From the NCBI RefSeq assembly GCF_002001015.1, contig NZ_MUNO01000017.1, positions 226,212 through 290,211 on the forward strand: a DNA stretch of 64,000 nt. Direction: 5' to 3'. The notes beneath the pieces are model-generated. The model was given only the letters and a program-made list of their open reading frames with translations. It made no database searches and was not told the DNA's origin. The position numbers and the translations under genes are program-made. Below, one piece after another: positions 8,111 through 15,720 of the stretch; within the stretch, counting starts at the first letter, position 1; the number at the start of each line of letters is the position of its first letter. Source of the DNA: Polaromonas sp. A23 (GTDB lineage Bacteria; Pseudomonadota; Gammaproteobacteria; Burkholderiales; Burkholderiaceae_C).

Positions 8111-8707
8111 TCACTTGTTCGTGCTCCCCAAGCCATTTGACGCCGAAAGGCACAGCGCCTTTCCTTCGTCGATGAGCGGTTCGAATGCTGACTTCGTATC
8201 GTTGTGAATCGAAAGAACGTTCCAGGATAGATGGTTGATTGCCTCGTCCAACTGCTCCAAAGCGCCCTCGATTTCTTTCAGATTCATCTTGTTGTCGACA
8301 TAGAAGGCGTCTTCATTGCCTCGTGCGGTTCGATGCGCGATGTTGAAATGCCTCCAGTTCTTGATCTTCGCCAGAGGACTGCTCTTTTCCGACAAGCACG
8401 CCTCTGCTTCTGGAAGCAGGGTCTTCAATTCGGCATCCCCATACCTGCGCACCAACGTGATCAAGTTTGGTAGGGAGTATGTGCTGCCAGTGGAGTCAAT
8501 GATCGTGCCCACCTTCGCGAAAAGGGCGTCAAAGATCCCGCGCCACAGCTGCTCTAGCAACCAAGGAAAGCGCTGGACAACGGCCGGTGAAGCCTTGGAG
8601 CCCTCATGCACTCCCTTCAGCAAGTAGAAGTAGCTCCAAGCCTGAGCCATAGCTTTACCAAGTGCCTCGACCATCGCTTCGAGGTTCGCGCGCTGATCTG
8701 GATTCAT
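8111..8707 (-). CDS. HEPN-domain protein, AbiU2-like
   Basis: 198-residue helical protein. The motif NWRHFNIAHR near residues 117-126 places Arg119 and His125 in the R-x(4-6)-H arrangement of HEPN nucleases and matches the AbiU2-like subgroup; a helical C-terminus (IEGALEQLDEAINHLSW) follows. HEPN proteins typically cleave RNA as toxins or abortive-infection effectors. No antitoxin is visible beside it. ATG 8707 is preceded by the cassette core GTTGAAC 12 nt upstream, so this is the gene of an integron-type cassette. HEPN is inferred from the motif only; AbiU2 membership is tentative. Confidence 0.6.
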   Translation of the reverse strand: MNPDQRANLEAMVEALGKAMAQAWSYFYLLKGVHEGSKASPAVVQRFPWLLEQLWRGIFDALFAKVGTIIDSTGSTYSLPNLITLVRRYGDAELKTLLPEAEACLSEKSSPLAKIKNWRHFNIAHRTARGNEDAFYVDNKMNLKEIEGALEQLDEAINHLSWNVLSIHNDTKSAFEPLIDEGKALCLSASNGLGSTNK

Positions 8708-8719
8708 CTTTATCGTACG

Positions 8720-8791
8720 GTTCAACGTCGAAGGTAAGAGGCGCGTAGTCGGCTCGCCGGCGGAGCGTCCCTCTTGACCGAAATGTTAGAC
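8720..8791 (-). other. Integron attC recombination site
   Basis: Read on the minus strand: R'' GTCTAAC, spacer, L'' GGTCAAGAGG, a loop with its own GCTC/GAGC hairpin, L' CCTCTTACC, spacer, and R' GTTGAAC. L'' and L' pair perfectly except for one extrahelical C in L'', the hallmark that gives attC sites their polarity. Both cores fit RYYYAAC and GTTRRRY. The length of 72 bp is typical. It starts 15 nt after the stop of the 8807 gene and ends 12 nt before the ATG of the HEPN gene, exactly as in a cassette array. Confidence 0.85.
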
Positions 8792-8806
8792 ATAGGCAAC
8801 GTGGCC

Positions 8807-9202
8807 CTAATAGAGTTTGATTTCCAAGACGAGATCAGTGATTCGATGTGCAATGCTCTCATGATTTAGCCTTCCAGAAAGCTCCAGAAGGTTCTGTTTT
8901 TTGGTTCCGTTTTTGAATTCCGGGTCACCTTCGGTTTCCCAATAAAACGTTTTTGGAACGATGATGTGAGCAATATCAGCATAGTCAAAAGGCTGGCTCC
9001 AAAGACCACCATCTTCGATTTGAGTATCAAGAATTTCCGAATAGTCAGGAACGCCACAAGTCCAATAGTGAATCCCACCAAACTTCAACGCTCGAAAGGT
9101 TGTCCATGCGCACCATGACTCGCTAAGGCGCGAGTTATGGGCTCCTTGCCCAAGGACCTCGCGACACGCGAGAAAGAATTTTTTCCACTGGTCATTGCGC
9201 AT
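8807..9202 (-). CDS. Cassette-borne hypothetical protein
   Basis: 131-residue soluble protein (MRNDQWKKFFLACREVLGQG ... LVLEIKLY) with many aromatic residues and no recognised domain; AT-richer than the surrounding chromosome. ATG 9202 is chosen because the cassette core GTTAGAC lies only 3 nt upstream (GTTAGAC-ATC-ATG), a spacing known from classical integron cassettes. The frame is open to a GTG at 9283, but that would place the core inside the gene. An attC follows 15 nt after the stop. Confidence 0.6.
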   Translation of the reverse strand: MRNDQWKKFFLACREVLGQGAHNSRLSESWCAWTTFRALKFGGIHYWTCGVPDYSEILDTQIEDGGLWSQPFDYADIAHIIVPKTFYWETEGDPEFKNGTKKQNLLELSGRLNHESIAHRITDLVLEIKLY

Positions 9203-9205
9203 GAT

Positions 9206-9212
9206 GTCTAAC
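9206..9212 (-). other. Integron-type core site at cassette 5' boundary
   Basis: GTTAGAC on the minus strand fits GTTRRRY and sits 3 nt before the ATG of the 8807-9202 gene. I could not find a matching RYYYAAC half with paired L arms within 150 nt upstream, so this may be the surviving half of an attC or an attI-like junction. Confidence 0.45.
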
Positions 9213-9342
9213 GTAATGTATAGAGCAAGATCTGCTCGATAAACTGGCCCGTGCTCGATATTCTGGGTCTGCCAAATGTGCACAAGTCGTTGTTTTTAAA
9301 AGAATATTCCATCTTTGCCGCTACTCCTCAGCCAGATAAATA

Positions 9343-9375
9343 AGCGCCAAACCCCGCAGCCGGAGTTTAGGCGCT
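9343..9375. other. Imperfect hairpin in the 9203-9524 gene-free stretch
   Basis: AGCGCCAAACCCCG pairs with CGGAGTTTAGGCGCT around a CAGC loop, giving 13 base pairs with one bulge and one mismatch. There is no T-run, so it is not a canonical terminator. The rest of this 322-bp stretch carries no gene, only the cassette boundary at one end and the gbsR-cyd promoter at the other. The hairpin may mark the edge of the cassette region. Confidence 0.4.
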
Positions 9376-9461
9376 GCAGAGCGCGCCGCGCATCTCCCAT
9401 TTGGACGGCCCTTTTTGCCGACCGCAAAACCCCTAGATCGCCATGGCAAAAACCTTGAACC

Positions 9462-9489
9462 TTGATCTGCGTCATTGATTTCCTATAAT
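9462..9489 (+). promoter_or_regulatory. Sigma70-type promoter of the gbsR-cydAB operon
   Basis: TTGATC (9462-9467) and a perfect TATAAT (9484-9489) are separated by 16 nt, 35 nt upstream of the regulator's ATG. It is the only good promoter-like sequence before three closely spaced same-strand genes. Confidence 0.6.
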
Positions 9490-9506
9490 TTCAGTAATTC
9501 CTGAAA
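9489..9506. promoter_or_regulatory. Operator-like inverted repeat overlapping the -10 region
   Basis: TTTCAG-N6-CTGAAA is a perfect 6-bp dyad starting at the last base of the TATAAT box. Its position over the transcription start fits autorepression by the GbsR/MarR-type regulator encoded next. This is inference from position; no binding motif is known to me for this protein. Confidence 0.45.
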
Positions 9507-9524
9507 ATTCAAGAAAATCAAGCC

Positions 9525-10148
9525 ATGAACCTCGCCCCCCTGACCCAGCGTTTTGTTCTGCACTTCGGGGAAATGGGCAGCCGCTGGGGCATCAATCGGA
9601 CGGTGGGGCAGATCTATGCGCTGCTTTATGTCTCACCGCGCGCGCTTAATGCCGACGACATTGGCGAGGCGCTGGCGTTTTCGCGGTCCAACGTCAGCAT
9701 GGGTCTGAAGGAGTTGCAGTCGTGGAATCTGGTGCGGCTGCAGCACTTGCCGAACGACAGGCGCGAGTACTTTCAGGCACCCGAAGATGTGTGGGCCATT
9801 TTCCGCACGCTGGCCGAAGAGCGCCGCAAGCGCGAGATCGATCCCACGCTGTCCATGCTGCGCGACGCGCTGATGGAGCAGCCCGCCAGCCAGGACGACA
9901 TTCACGCCCAGGCGCGCATGAAGCAGATGCATGACCTGATTGAGCTCATGACCGGCTGGCTGGCCGATGTGCAGAAGATGGACTCGGCCACGCTGATCAA
10001 GCTGATGAAGATGGGGGCCAAGGTGCAGAAGCTGCTGGAGATCAAGGACAAGGTTACCGGCTCGGTCAAGGCGGGTTTGACAGGGCGCCCGGCAACGCCC
10101 ACAGTGGCTGGGCAGCCCGCCGACACGCTTGACGACAACAGGAGCTGA
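9525..10148 (+). CDS. GbsR/MarR-family transcriptional regulator
   Basis: 207-residue winged-helix repressor of the GbsR type (distantly MarR-like). The HTH region is IYALLYVSPRALNADDIGEALAFSRSNVSMGLKEL, followed by the wing WNLVRLQHLPNDRREYF, then a long helical dimerisation tail. It lies 2 nt upstream of cydA and 35 nt after the promoter, so it probably controls the oxidase operon. GbsR-like proteins beside cydAB recur in betaproteobacteria (recollection, not checked). The signal sensed is unknown. Confidence 0.85.
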   Translation: MNLAPLTQRFVLHFGEMGSRWGINRTVGQIYALLYVSPRALNADDIGEALAFSRSNVSMGLKELQSWNLVRLQHLPNDRREYFQAPEDVWAIFRTLAEERRKREIDPTLSMLRDALMEQPASQDDIHAQARMKQMHDLIELMTGWLADVQKMDSATLIKLMKMGAKVQKLLEIKDKVTGSVKAGLTGRPATPTVAGQPADTLDDNRS

Positions 10149-10150
10149 CG

Positions 10151-11566
10151 ATGGATGGTTTTGACGCATTCCTGCTGGCACGCATTCAGTTCGCGGCCAA
10201 CATCACCTTTCACATCCTGTTCCCGACCATCAGTATTTCGCTGGGCTGGGTGCTGCTGTTCTTCAAGTTGCGGTTCGTTAAAACCAAAGAGCAGCACTGG
10301 ATGGACGCCTACCAGTTCTGGGTGAAAATTTTTGCGCTGACCTTTGCGCTCGGCGTGGTCAGCGGCATCACCATGAGTTTTCAGTTCGGCACCAATTGGC
10401 CGGGCTACATGGAGAAAGTCGGCAACATTGCCGGGCCGCTGCTGGCCTATGAGGTGCTGACGGCCTTCTTCCTGGAGGCCACCATGCTCGGCGTGATGCT
10501 GTTTGCGCGTGAACGCGTGAGCGAAACCATGCACACCGCGGCCACACTGCTGGTAGCGGGCGGCACCACGCTCTCTGCCTTCTGGATCCTGGCGCTCAAT
10601 TCGTGGATGCAGACGCCCGCGGGCTTTGAAATGATCAACGGCCAGGCGCATGTGACAAGCTGGTTCGAAGTAATTTTCAATCCTTCATTTCCCTACCGCC
10701 TGGTGCACATGCTGCTGGCCTCGGGCCTGACGGTGGCCTTCCTGGTGGCGGGTATTTCCGCCTACCGCTGGCTGCGCGACGACAAGACCCCCGAAGTGAT
10801 TGCCAGCCTGAAGACCGGCATCTACATGGCCGCCATGCTGATTCCGCTGCAGATCATTGCGGGTGATCTGCATGGTCTCAACACCATGGAACACCAGCCG
10901 GCCAAGCTGGCAGCGATGGAAGGCATCTGGAAGACGGAGAAGGGCGTGCCCGCCGTGCTGTTTGCCCTGCCGGACGAGAAGGCCAAAACAAACCACTACG
11001 AAATCGCGATTCCCAAACTCGCGTCGCTGTACCTGACCCATTCGCTGGACGGCGAGGTCAAAGGCCTGGACCAGTTTGAAGGTAAACATCCGTCCGTGGC
11101 GCCAGTGTTCTGGGCCTTTCGCATCATGGTGGGTGTAGGCGTGCTGATGTTGCTGGTCAGCTGGGCCAGCGTGCTACAACTTTCACCATGGAAGAAGGGC
11201 ACGGCACGCGAACTGACGGTGTGGCATGCGCGCCTGTTGGTGGCCATGACTTTTGCCGGATGGATTGCCCTCGTGGCCGGCTGGTACGTGACCGAGATTG
11301 GCCGCCAACCCTGGCTGGTGACGGGCGTGCTGACATCTGCAGAGGCGGCTTCCAAGGTGCCGGCGCCGCGCATTGCACTCACCTTGAGCATGTATTTGGC
11401 GATGTATGCGGTGCTGCTGACGTCTTACATCTCGGTGGTGTTCTACCTGGCGCGCCACAAAAAGCATGCGGGAAAACCGGTCGGGGACGACAACACGGCC
11501 GGCGAGATCGAGAAAGCACTCAACGTGGTGAATTACCCCGAGAAGGAAGGAGCTCCCAATGCTTGA
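10151..11566 (+). CDS. cydA: Cytochrome bd ubiquinol oxidase subunit I (CioA-type, short Q-loop)
   Basis: Membrane quinol oxidase subunit carrying haems b558, b595 and d. Seen: ARIQFAANITFHILFPTISI (haem-ligand His in helix 1), FQFGTNWPGY, the GRQPWLVTGVLTS motif and about nine membrane helices. At 471 residues, with a short region between helices 6 and 7, it resembles cyanide-insensitive CioA oxidases rather than E. coli CydA with its long Q-loop. It overlaps cydB by 8 nt. It serves respiration at low oxygen or under respiratory poisons. Confidence 0.93.
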   Translation: MDGFDAFLLARIQFAANITFHILFPTISISLGWVLLFFKLRFVKTKEQHWMDAYQFWVKIFALTFALGVVSGITMSFQFGTNWPGYMEKVGNIAGPLLAYEVLTAFFLEATMLGVMLFARERVSETMHTAATLLVAGGTTLSAFWILALNSWMQTPAGFEMINGQAHVTSWFEVIFNPSFPYRLVHMLLASGLTVAFLVAGISAYRWLRDDKTPEVIASLKTGIYMAAMLIPLQIIAGDLHGLNTMEHQPAKLAAMEGIWKTEKGVPAVLFALPDEKAKTNHYEIAIPKLASLYLTHSLDGEVKGLDQFEGKHPSVAPVFWAFRIMVGVGVLMLLVSWASVLQLSPWKKGTARELTVWHARLLVAMTFAGWIALVAGWYVTEIGRQPWLVTGVLTSAEAASKVPAPRIALTLSMYLAMYAVLLTSYISVVFYLARHKKHAGKPVGDDNTAGEIEKALNVVNYPEKEGAPNA

Positions 11567-12590
11567 TCTTGCCCCCGACCTTACGCAAGCCGCAGGATGG
11601 ATGCCCATCGTCTTTCTGGCGGTGATGGGCCTGGCCATGCTGGCCTATGTGATCCTCGATGGTTACGACCTCGGGGTTGGTGTGCTGATGCGCCGCGCCA
11701 GCGACGACGACAAGGACACCATGATTGCCAGCATTGGCCCCTTCTGGGACGCGAATGAAACCTGGCTGGTGCTGGGCGTGGGCATCCTGCTGACGGTGTT
11801 TCCGCTGGCGCACGGCGTGATCCTGGGTGCGCTGTACCTGCCGGTTGCTTTCATGCTGATCGGGTTGACGCTGCGCGGCGTGGCTTTCGACTTTCGTGTG
11901 AAGGCGCGCACGGCGCACAAGCCGCTGTGGAACCGCATGTTCTACACAGGCTCGCTGCTGGCCAGCTGGAGCCAGGGCTACATGCTGGGCTCCCTGATTA
12001 CCGGGTTTGCGACCAGCTGGTGGACGCTGGTGTTCAATGCCGTGATCGGGCTCGCCCTGGTGGCGGCGTATTGCCTGCTGGGTGCGGGCTGGCTGATCAT
12101 CAAGTCGGAAGGCGCGCTGCAGCTGCAGGCGGTGCGGTGGGCGCGCTCCAGTCTGTTGTTTACCGTGGCTGGCGTTGCGGCCATCTCAGTGGCCACGCCA
12201 CTGGTCAGCCAGCAGATTTTCGATAAGTGGTTTTCCTTTCCCAACATCGTGCTCCTGCTGCCGATTCCGGCGGCAACGGCGGTGCTGTTCGCGGTGATCT
12301 ACCGCAGCCTGCAGCGCCTGCCAGTGCGCCTGGCCCAGGGCAATGAATACGGCGCCTGGGTGCCTTTTGGCGCGACCGTGGGGGTATTTTTGCTGGCTTT
12401 CTACGGCCTGGCCTACAGCCTGTTTCCCTGGCTGGTCATTGACCGGATCACGATCTGGCAGGCGGCTACCGCGCCCGAGGCCATGGGTGTCATTCTGGTG
12501 GGGGCGCTGGTGGTGCTGCCCATGATTGTGGGCTACACCGTGTTTGCCTACAGGGTGTTCTGGGGAAAGAGCACCGCGCTCAAGTATTAG
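11559..12590 (+). CDS. cydB: Cytochrome bd ubiquinol oxidase subunit II
   Basis: 343-residue integral membrane subunit. The N-terminal ILDGYDLGVGVLM and GPFWDANETWLVLGVGILLTVFP are the CydB/CioB signatures. ATG 11559 lies inside the 3' end of cydA, so translation is coupled. No cydX-like small gene follows in the next 50 nt, consistent with a CioAB-type enzyme. Confidence 0.93.
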   Translation: MLDLAPDLTQAAGWMPIVFLAVMGLAMLAYVILDGYDLGVGVLMRRASDDDKDTMIASIGPFWDANETWLVLGVGILLTVFPLAHGVILGALYLPVAFMLIGLTLRGVAFDFRVKARTAHKPLWNRMFYTGSLLASWSQGYMLGSLITGFATSWWTLVFNAVIGLALVAAYCLLGAGWLIIKSEGALQLQAVRWARSSLLFTVAGVAAISVATPLVSQQIFDKWFSFPNIVLLLPIPAATAVLFAVIYRSLQRLPVRLAQGNEYGAWVPFGATVGVFLLAFYGLAYSLFPWLVIDRITIWQAATAPEAMGVILVGALVVLPMIVGYTVFAYRVFWGKSTALKY

Positions 12591-12641
12591 GGCGCGGGGA
12601 ACGTTTGAACGATAGAATCCACGGCACAACATCCCCACCCC

Positions 12642-12974
12642 ATGAGAGCGCAGAGCAAATACAACGCATCACTCCTGTCGGCAGTTCCGCTGACAGATGA
12701 GCAGCGACAGGCCGCTGAAGAGAAGTTCCTGCGAACCCTGGAACGCACCTTGGGCAGCGCTTCGGCCGTTCGGGGGGCTTACTGCGAGTGGCTGGCGGCA
12801 TGCTCACTGCGCGCGGAGAACCCTCTTGAGGCGAGTGCTCCCGAAGAACTGCAAGCCATTGCGCGCTGGGAAAAAGCCGCAGACGCTGCCACGCGCCATG
12901 TGCTTGGCCTGATGAAGATTCCCGAGACCGGGGCTTTCTTCGAACTTCACGTCTGGAATTCCAGAACCCACTGA
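12642..12974 (+). CDS. Hypothetical protein
   Basis: 110-residue soluble, mostly helical protein (LTDEQRQAAEEKFLRTLERTLG ... AIARWEKAADAATRHVLGLM) of unknown function. It starts 51 nt after cydB on the same strand but has no obvious ribosome-binding site. High-GC codon use matches the chromosome, so it is probably real. It converges on the paa operon. Confidence 0.55.
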   Translation: MRAQSKYNASLLSAVPLTDEQRQAAEEKFLRTLERTLGSASAVRGAYCEWLAACSLRAENPLEASAPEELQAIARWEKAADAATRHVLGLMKIPETGAFFELHVWNSRTH

Positions 12975-13013
12975 GCACGCCCGAAGGGCAGGCAGACGCG
13001 GCGAGCGTGGGGA

Positions 13014-14126
13014 CTACCTCTCGTCGTAGCTGATTCGTACGTTGTCACTCAGCGGCCGCGCTTGGCAGCTCAACACAAAGCCCTTCTTCACTTCCCAGTC
13101 TTCCAGGGTGAAGTTTTTCTCCATTGCAACCTCGCCTTCCAGCACCTTGGCGCGGCAGGTGCAGCAGACACCGCCCTTGCAGCTGTAGGGCAAGTCCAGC
13201 CCGGCCGCCAGCGCCACGTCGAGTACGCGTTCGTGTGCAAACATGCGCAATTCGTGCGCCTTGCCGTCAAGCTGTACCGACAGGCGTATGGCGCCAGCTT
13301 GCAAGCTATTCTGGCCATTGGCCCTTGTGCTGCCTGCGTCAATAGCTCTTGATTTGATAGCGAATGCAGGTTGCCCGGCAGTCGTGAAACGTTCGGCATG
13401 GATGCGCTCCCTCGGCACGCCGGCTGCCAGCAGGGTCTGCTCGCAGCTTTCGATCATGGCTTCCGGGCCGCAGACAAAAGTCTCGTCGATGCTGGCCGGC
13501 GGAATCAGCGTCGCCAGCAGTTCGCTGACCTTGGCGCCGTCGAGGCGGCCATTGAACAGAGCGACTTCCTGCGACTGGCGCGAGAGCAGATGAATCAGCG
13601 TGAGGCGTGCGGGATAGCGGTCTTTCAGATCCTGCAGCGCTTCGTTGAACAAAATGCTGCTCGTGCGCTGGTTGCAATACACCAGCGTGAAGGTGGAGTC
13701 CGGCCCACCCGCCAGCGTGCTGGCAATGATGGACAGCAGGGGCGTGATGCCCGAGCCGGCGGCCCAGCCGACGCGATGCACGCCGCCCGTCAGGCGCGGC
13801 GTGAAACGGCCCTCCGGCGGCATCACCTCCAGCGTGTCGCCGGCTTGCAGCTGCGTGGCCCAGTTGGAAAAAACGCCGCCTTCGACCGGCTTGATGCCGA
13901 CCTCGATGTCATGTTCTGCCACCAGACGTTGCGTGCTGCTGCAGATCGAATAACTGCGGCGCACCTGCTCGCCATCAATCGTCGCCTTGAGCGTGAGGAA
14001 CTGGCCGGGCGTGAAGCCATAGATCTCGCGCAAGTCGGGCGGAATGGCAAAGCTGATGGCCACGGCGCCGGCGGCTTCAGGCGTGACGCGCTTGATGATG
14101 AGCGGGTGGAAGTGGGGAACGGACAT
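13014..14126 (-). CDS. paaE: Phenylacetyl-CoA epoxidase reductase subunit PaaE
   Basis: Electron-transfer subunit passing electrons from NADPH via FAD and a 2Fe-2S cluster to PaaA. Residues 1-240 are a ferredoxin-reductase module (FTPGQFLTLKATIDGEQVRRSYSICS; AGSGITPLLSI), and the C-terminus is a plant-type ferredoxin (CKGGVCCTCRAKVLEGEV plus a distal Cys). Between them is a low-conservation linker (IKSRAIDAGSTRANGQNSLQ) encoded partly by a copy of the 17-nt palindrome at 13345-13361. Last gene of paaABCDE. Confidence 0.95.
   Translation of the reverse strand: MSVPHFHPLIIKRVTPEAAGAVAISFAIPPDLREIYGFTPGQFLTLKATIDGEQVRRSYSICSSTQRLVAEHDIEVGIKPVEGGVFSNWATQLQAGDTLEVMPPEGRFTPRLTGGVHRVGWAAGSGITPLLSIIASTLAGGPDSTFTLVYCNQRTSSILFNEALQDLKDRYPARLTLIHLLSRQSQEVALFNGRLDGAKVSELLATLIPPASIDETFVCGPEAMIESCEQTLLAAGVPRERIHAERFTTAGQPAFAIKSRAIDAGSTRANGQNSLQAGAIRLSVQLDGKAHELRMFAHERVLDVALAAGLDLPYSCKGGVCCTCRAKVLEGEVAMEKNFTLEDWEVKKGFVLSCQARPLSDNVRISYDER
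13345..13361. repeat. 17-nt palindrome copy (in paaE)
   Basis: GCTCTTGATTTGATAGC; one of nine related 17-mers in the window. It lies in the linker between the reductase and ferredoxin domains of paaE. Confidence 0.6.
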
Positions 14127-14138
14127 GCGGGAACCTGG

Positions 14139-14642
14139 TCAGTAAGGCTTGAAGTAATCGAAGGGTTCCAGGCAGTCCAGGCACCTGTACAGCGCCTTGC
14201 AGGCGGTGGCGCCAAAGTGCGAGGTTTCGGTGGTGTTGACCGAACCGCATTGCGGGCAGGCCACCGCATCCGCGGCCTGGCGTCTGGATGCGAAGCGGAT
14301 GACCTTGTCGCTACCCGGCGTGGTGGTGTGTGGCGGCGCAATGCCATAGCTGCGCAGCTTGGCCTTGGCGGTCGCGGTCATCCAGTCGGTGGTCCAGGCC
14401 GGGGCCAACTGGGTGGTGATGCGCGCGTTGAGCTGGTGCTGCGCCAGCGCCGCGCGAATGTCGTCCTCGATCTGGCTCATGGCCGGGCAGCCGCTGTAGG
14501 TCGGTGTGATGATGACTTCCACACCATCGCTGACGTGGCGCACGTCGCGCAGAATGCCCAGCTCGCGGATGGACACCACCGGGATCTCGGGGTCGGGCAC
14601 GGCTTCGAGCACGTCCCAGACATGCTGCAGGGTGTTCATCAC
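14139..14642 (-). CDS. paaD: Phenylacetyl-CoA epoxidase subunit PaaD
   Basis: Small DUF59/MIP18-type protein thought to assist Fe or Fe-S assembly of the epoxidase. The N-terminal region has AVPDPEIPVVSIRELGILRDV and TYSGCPAMSQIEDDI; the C-terminus carries a zinc-ribbon (CPQCGS ... CKALYRCLDC). Its ATG overlaps the end of paaC by 4 nt. Confidence 0.93.
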   Translation of the reverse strand: MMNTLQHVWDVLEAVPDPEIPVVSIRELGILRDVRHVSDGVEVIITPTYSGCPAMSQIEDDIRAALAQHQLNARITTQLAPAWTTDWMTATAKAKLRSYGIAPPHTTTPGSDKVIRFASRRQAADAVACPQCGSVNTTETSHFGATACKALYRCLDCLEPFDYFKPY

Positions 14643-15430
14643 CAGCGAGCGTCCGGGTGGGCGCGCGCCAGGCTTTGCATCTCGGCCAGCAACGGCGCCA
14701 GGTGTTCGCTGTGCTGGCCGTTCTTGCCTTGCGGCAACCCGGCACGAAGCGCAGGACGCTGCAGGCCGGCTTCCTGCAACGCGTCGTTGACGAGATCGTC
14801 CCAGCTGCTTTTCAGCGCAGCAGCATCAATGGCCCGGTCTTCCTGATCTGCTACTGTCTCGATAGCTGATGGCGCCCAGTACTCCTGGGTGTAAGGCAAT
14901 AAATGCTTCAAGACGGCCTGTGTGCGGGCGTGCGATTCGGTGGTGCCATCGCCAAGACGAACCAGCCAGTCGCGCGAGTGGCGAAAGTGGTAACGCACTT
15001 CCTTGAACGACTTGCCGGCAATGGCGGCCAGCTGCGCGTCCTTCGATTTCTGCAAGGCCTCCCACAGTAGCAACATCAGCGCGCTGTAAAGGAAATTGCG
15101 GACGATGGTCACCGCGTAGTCGCGCTCCGAAGCGTCGGACGCATGCGGCAGCTCGAGCAGTGTGTAGTTGCGGAACTCGTCAGGGCCGCGGAAGTAGGCG
15201 AGCGAATCCTCCGTTGCGCCATCGGCGGCCACCGTGGCTGCGTGCTGGTACAACATGCGCGCCTGGCCGATCAGGTCCAGGCTCATGTTGGCCAGCGCGA
15301 TGTCTTCCTCGAGCACCGGGCCGTTACCGCACCATTCGGCGTTGCGCTGGCCGAGCACCAGCGCGTTGTCGGCCAGGTGCAGCAGGTAGTCCAGCGGGGC
15401 TGTCCTGACGGGAGCTTCGACGGTTTTCAC
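14639..15430 (-). CDS. paaC: Phenylacetyl-CoA epoxidase structural subunit PaaC
   Basis: Ferritin-like helical partner of PaaA that lacks the catalytic di-iron site. Typical blocks: LLHLADNALVLGQRNAEWCG, LALANMSLDLIGQAR-type sequence (here ALANMSLDLIGQARMLYQHA), FKEVRYHFRHSRDWLVRLGDGT. Near residue 190 a short variable stretch (SAIETVADQEDR) is encoded over a 17-nt palindrome copy. 4-nt overlaps with paaB and paaD indicate coupled translation. Confidence 0.94.
   Translation of the reverse strand: MKTVEAPVRTAPLDYLLHLADNALVLGQRNAEWCGNGPVLEEDIALANMSLDLIGQARMLYQHAATVAADGATEDSLAYFRGPDEFRNYTLLELPHASDASERDYAVTIVRNFLYSALMLLLWEALQKSKDAQLAAIAGKSFKEVRYHFRHSRDWLVRLGDGTTESHARTQAVLKHLLPYTQEYWAPSAIETVADQEDRAIDAAALKSSWDDLVNDALQEAGLQRPALRAGLPQGKNGQHSEHLAPLLAEMQSLARAHPDARW
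14850..14866. repeat. 17-nt palindrome copy (in paaC)
   Basis: GCTACTGTCTCGATAGC; encodes part of a variable loop in PaaC. Confidence 0.6.
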
Positions 15431-15720
15431 ATGTGGCCCACTTCGTCGGGGATTTCATAAAACGTTGGGTGCCGGTAAATCTTGTCGGCCATGGGTTCAA
15501 AAAAAGCGGCCTTGTCGTCCGGTTCGCTGGCGGTGATGATGTTCGACGGCACCACCCAGATGCTCACACCTTCCTGGCGCCGGGTGTAGACGTCGCGCGC
15601 CATCTGCAACGCCTGCTGTGCATCGGCAGCATGCAGGCTGCCGCAGTGTTTGTGCTCCAGGCCTTGTTTGGAACGGACAAACACTTCCCACAAAGGCCAG
15701 TCGTTGTGTGAATTGCTCAT
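15427..15720 (-). CDS. paaB: Phenylacetyl-CoA epoxidase subunit PaaB
   Basis: 97-residue bridging subunit of the epoxidase. Recognised by [41 protein letters not shown] and the C-terminal [15 protein letters not shown]. It overlaps paaA and paaC by 4 nt on either side. Confidence 0.95.
   Translation of the reverse strand: MSNSHNDWPLWEVFVRSKQGLEHKHCGSLHAADAQQALQMARDVYTRRQEGVSIWVVPSNIITASEPDDKAAFFEPMADKIYRHPTFYEIPDEVGHM

Noticed and set aside
12591..12641. Search for a cydX-like small subunit gene after cydB
   Set aside because: The gap is only about 50 nt with no start codon and ribosome site in a hydrophobic frame.
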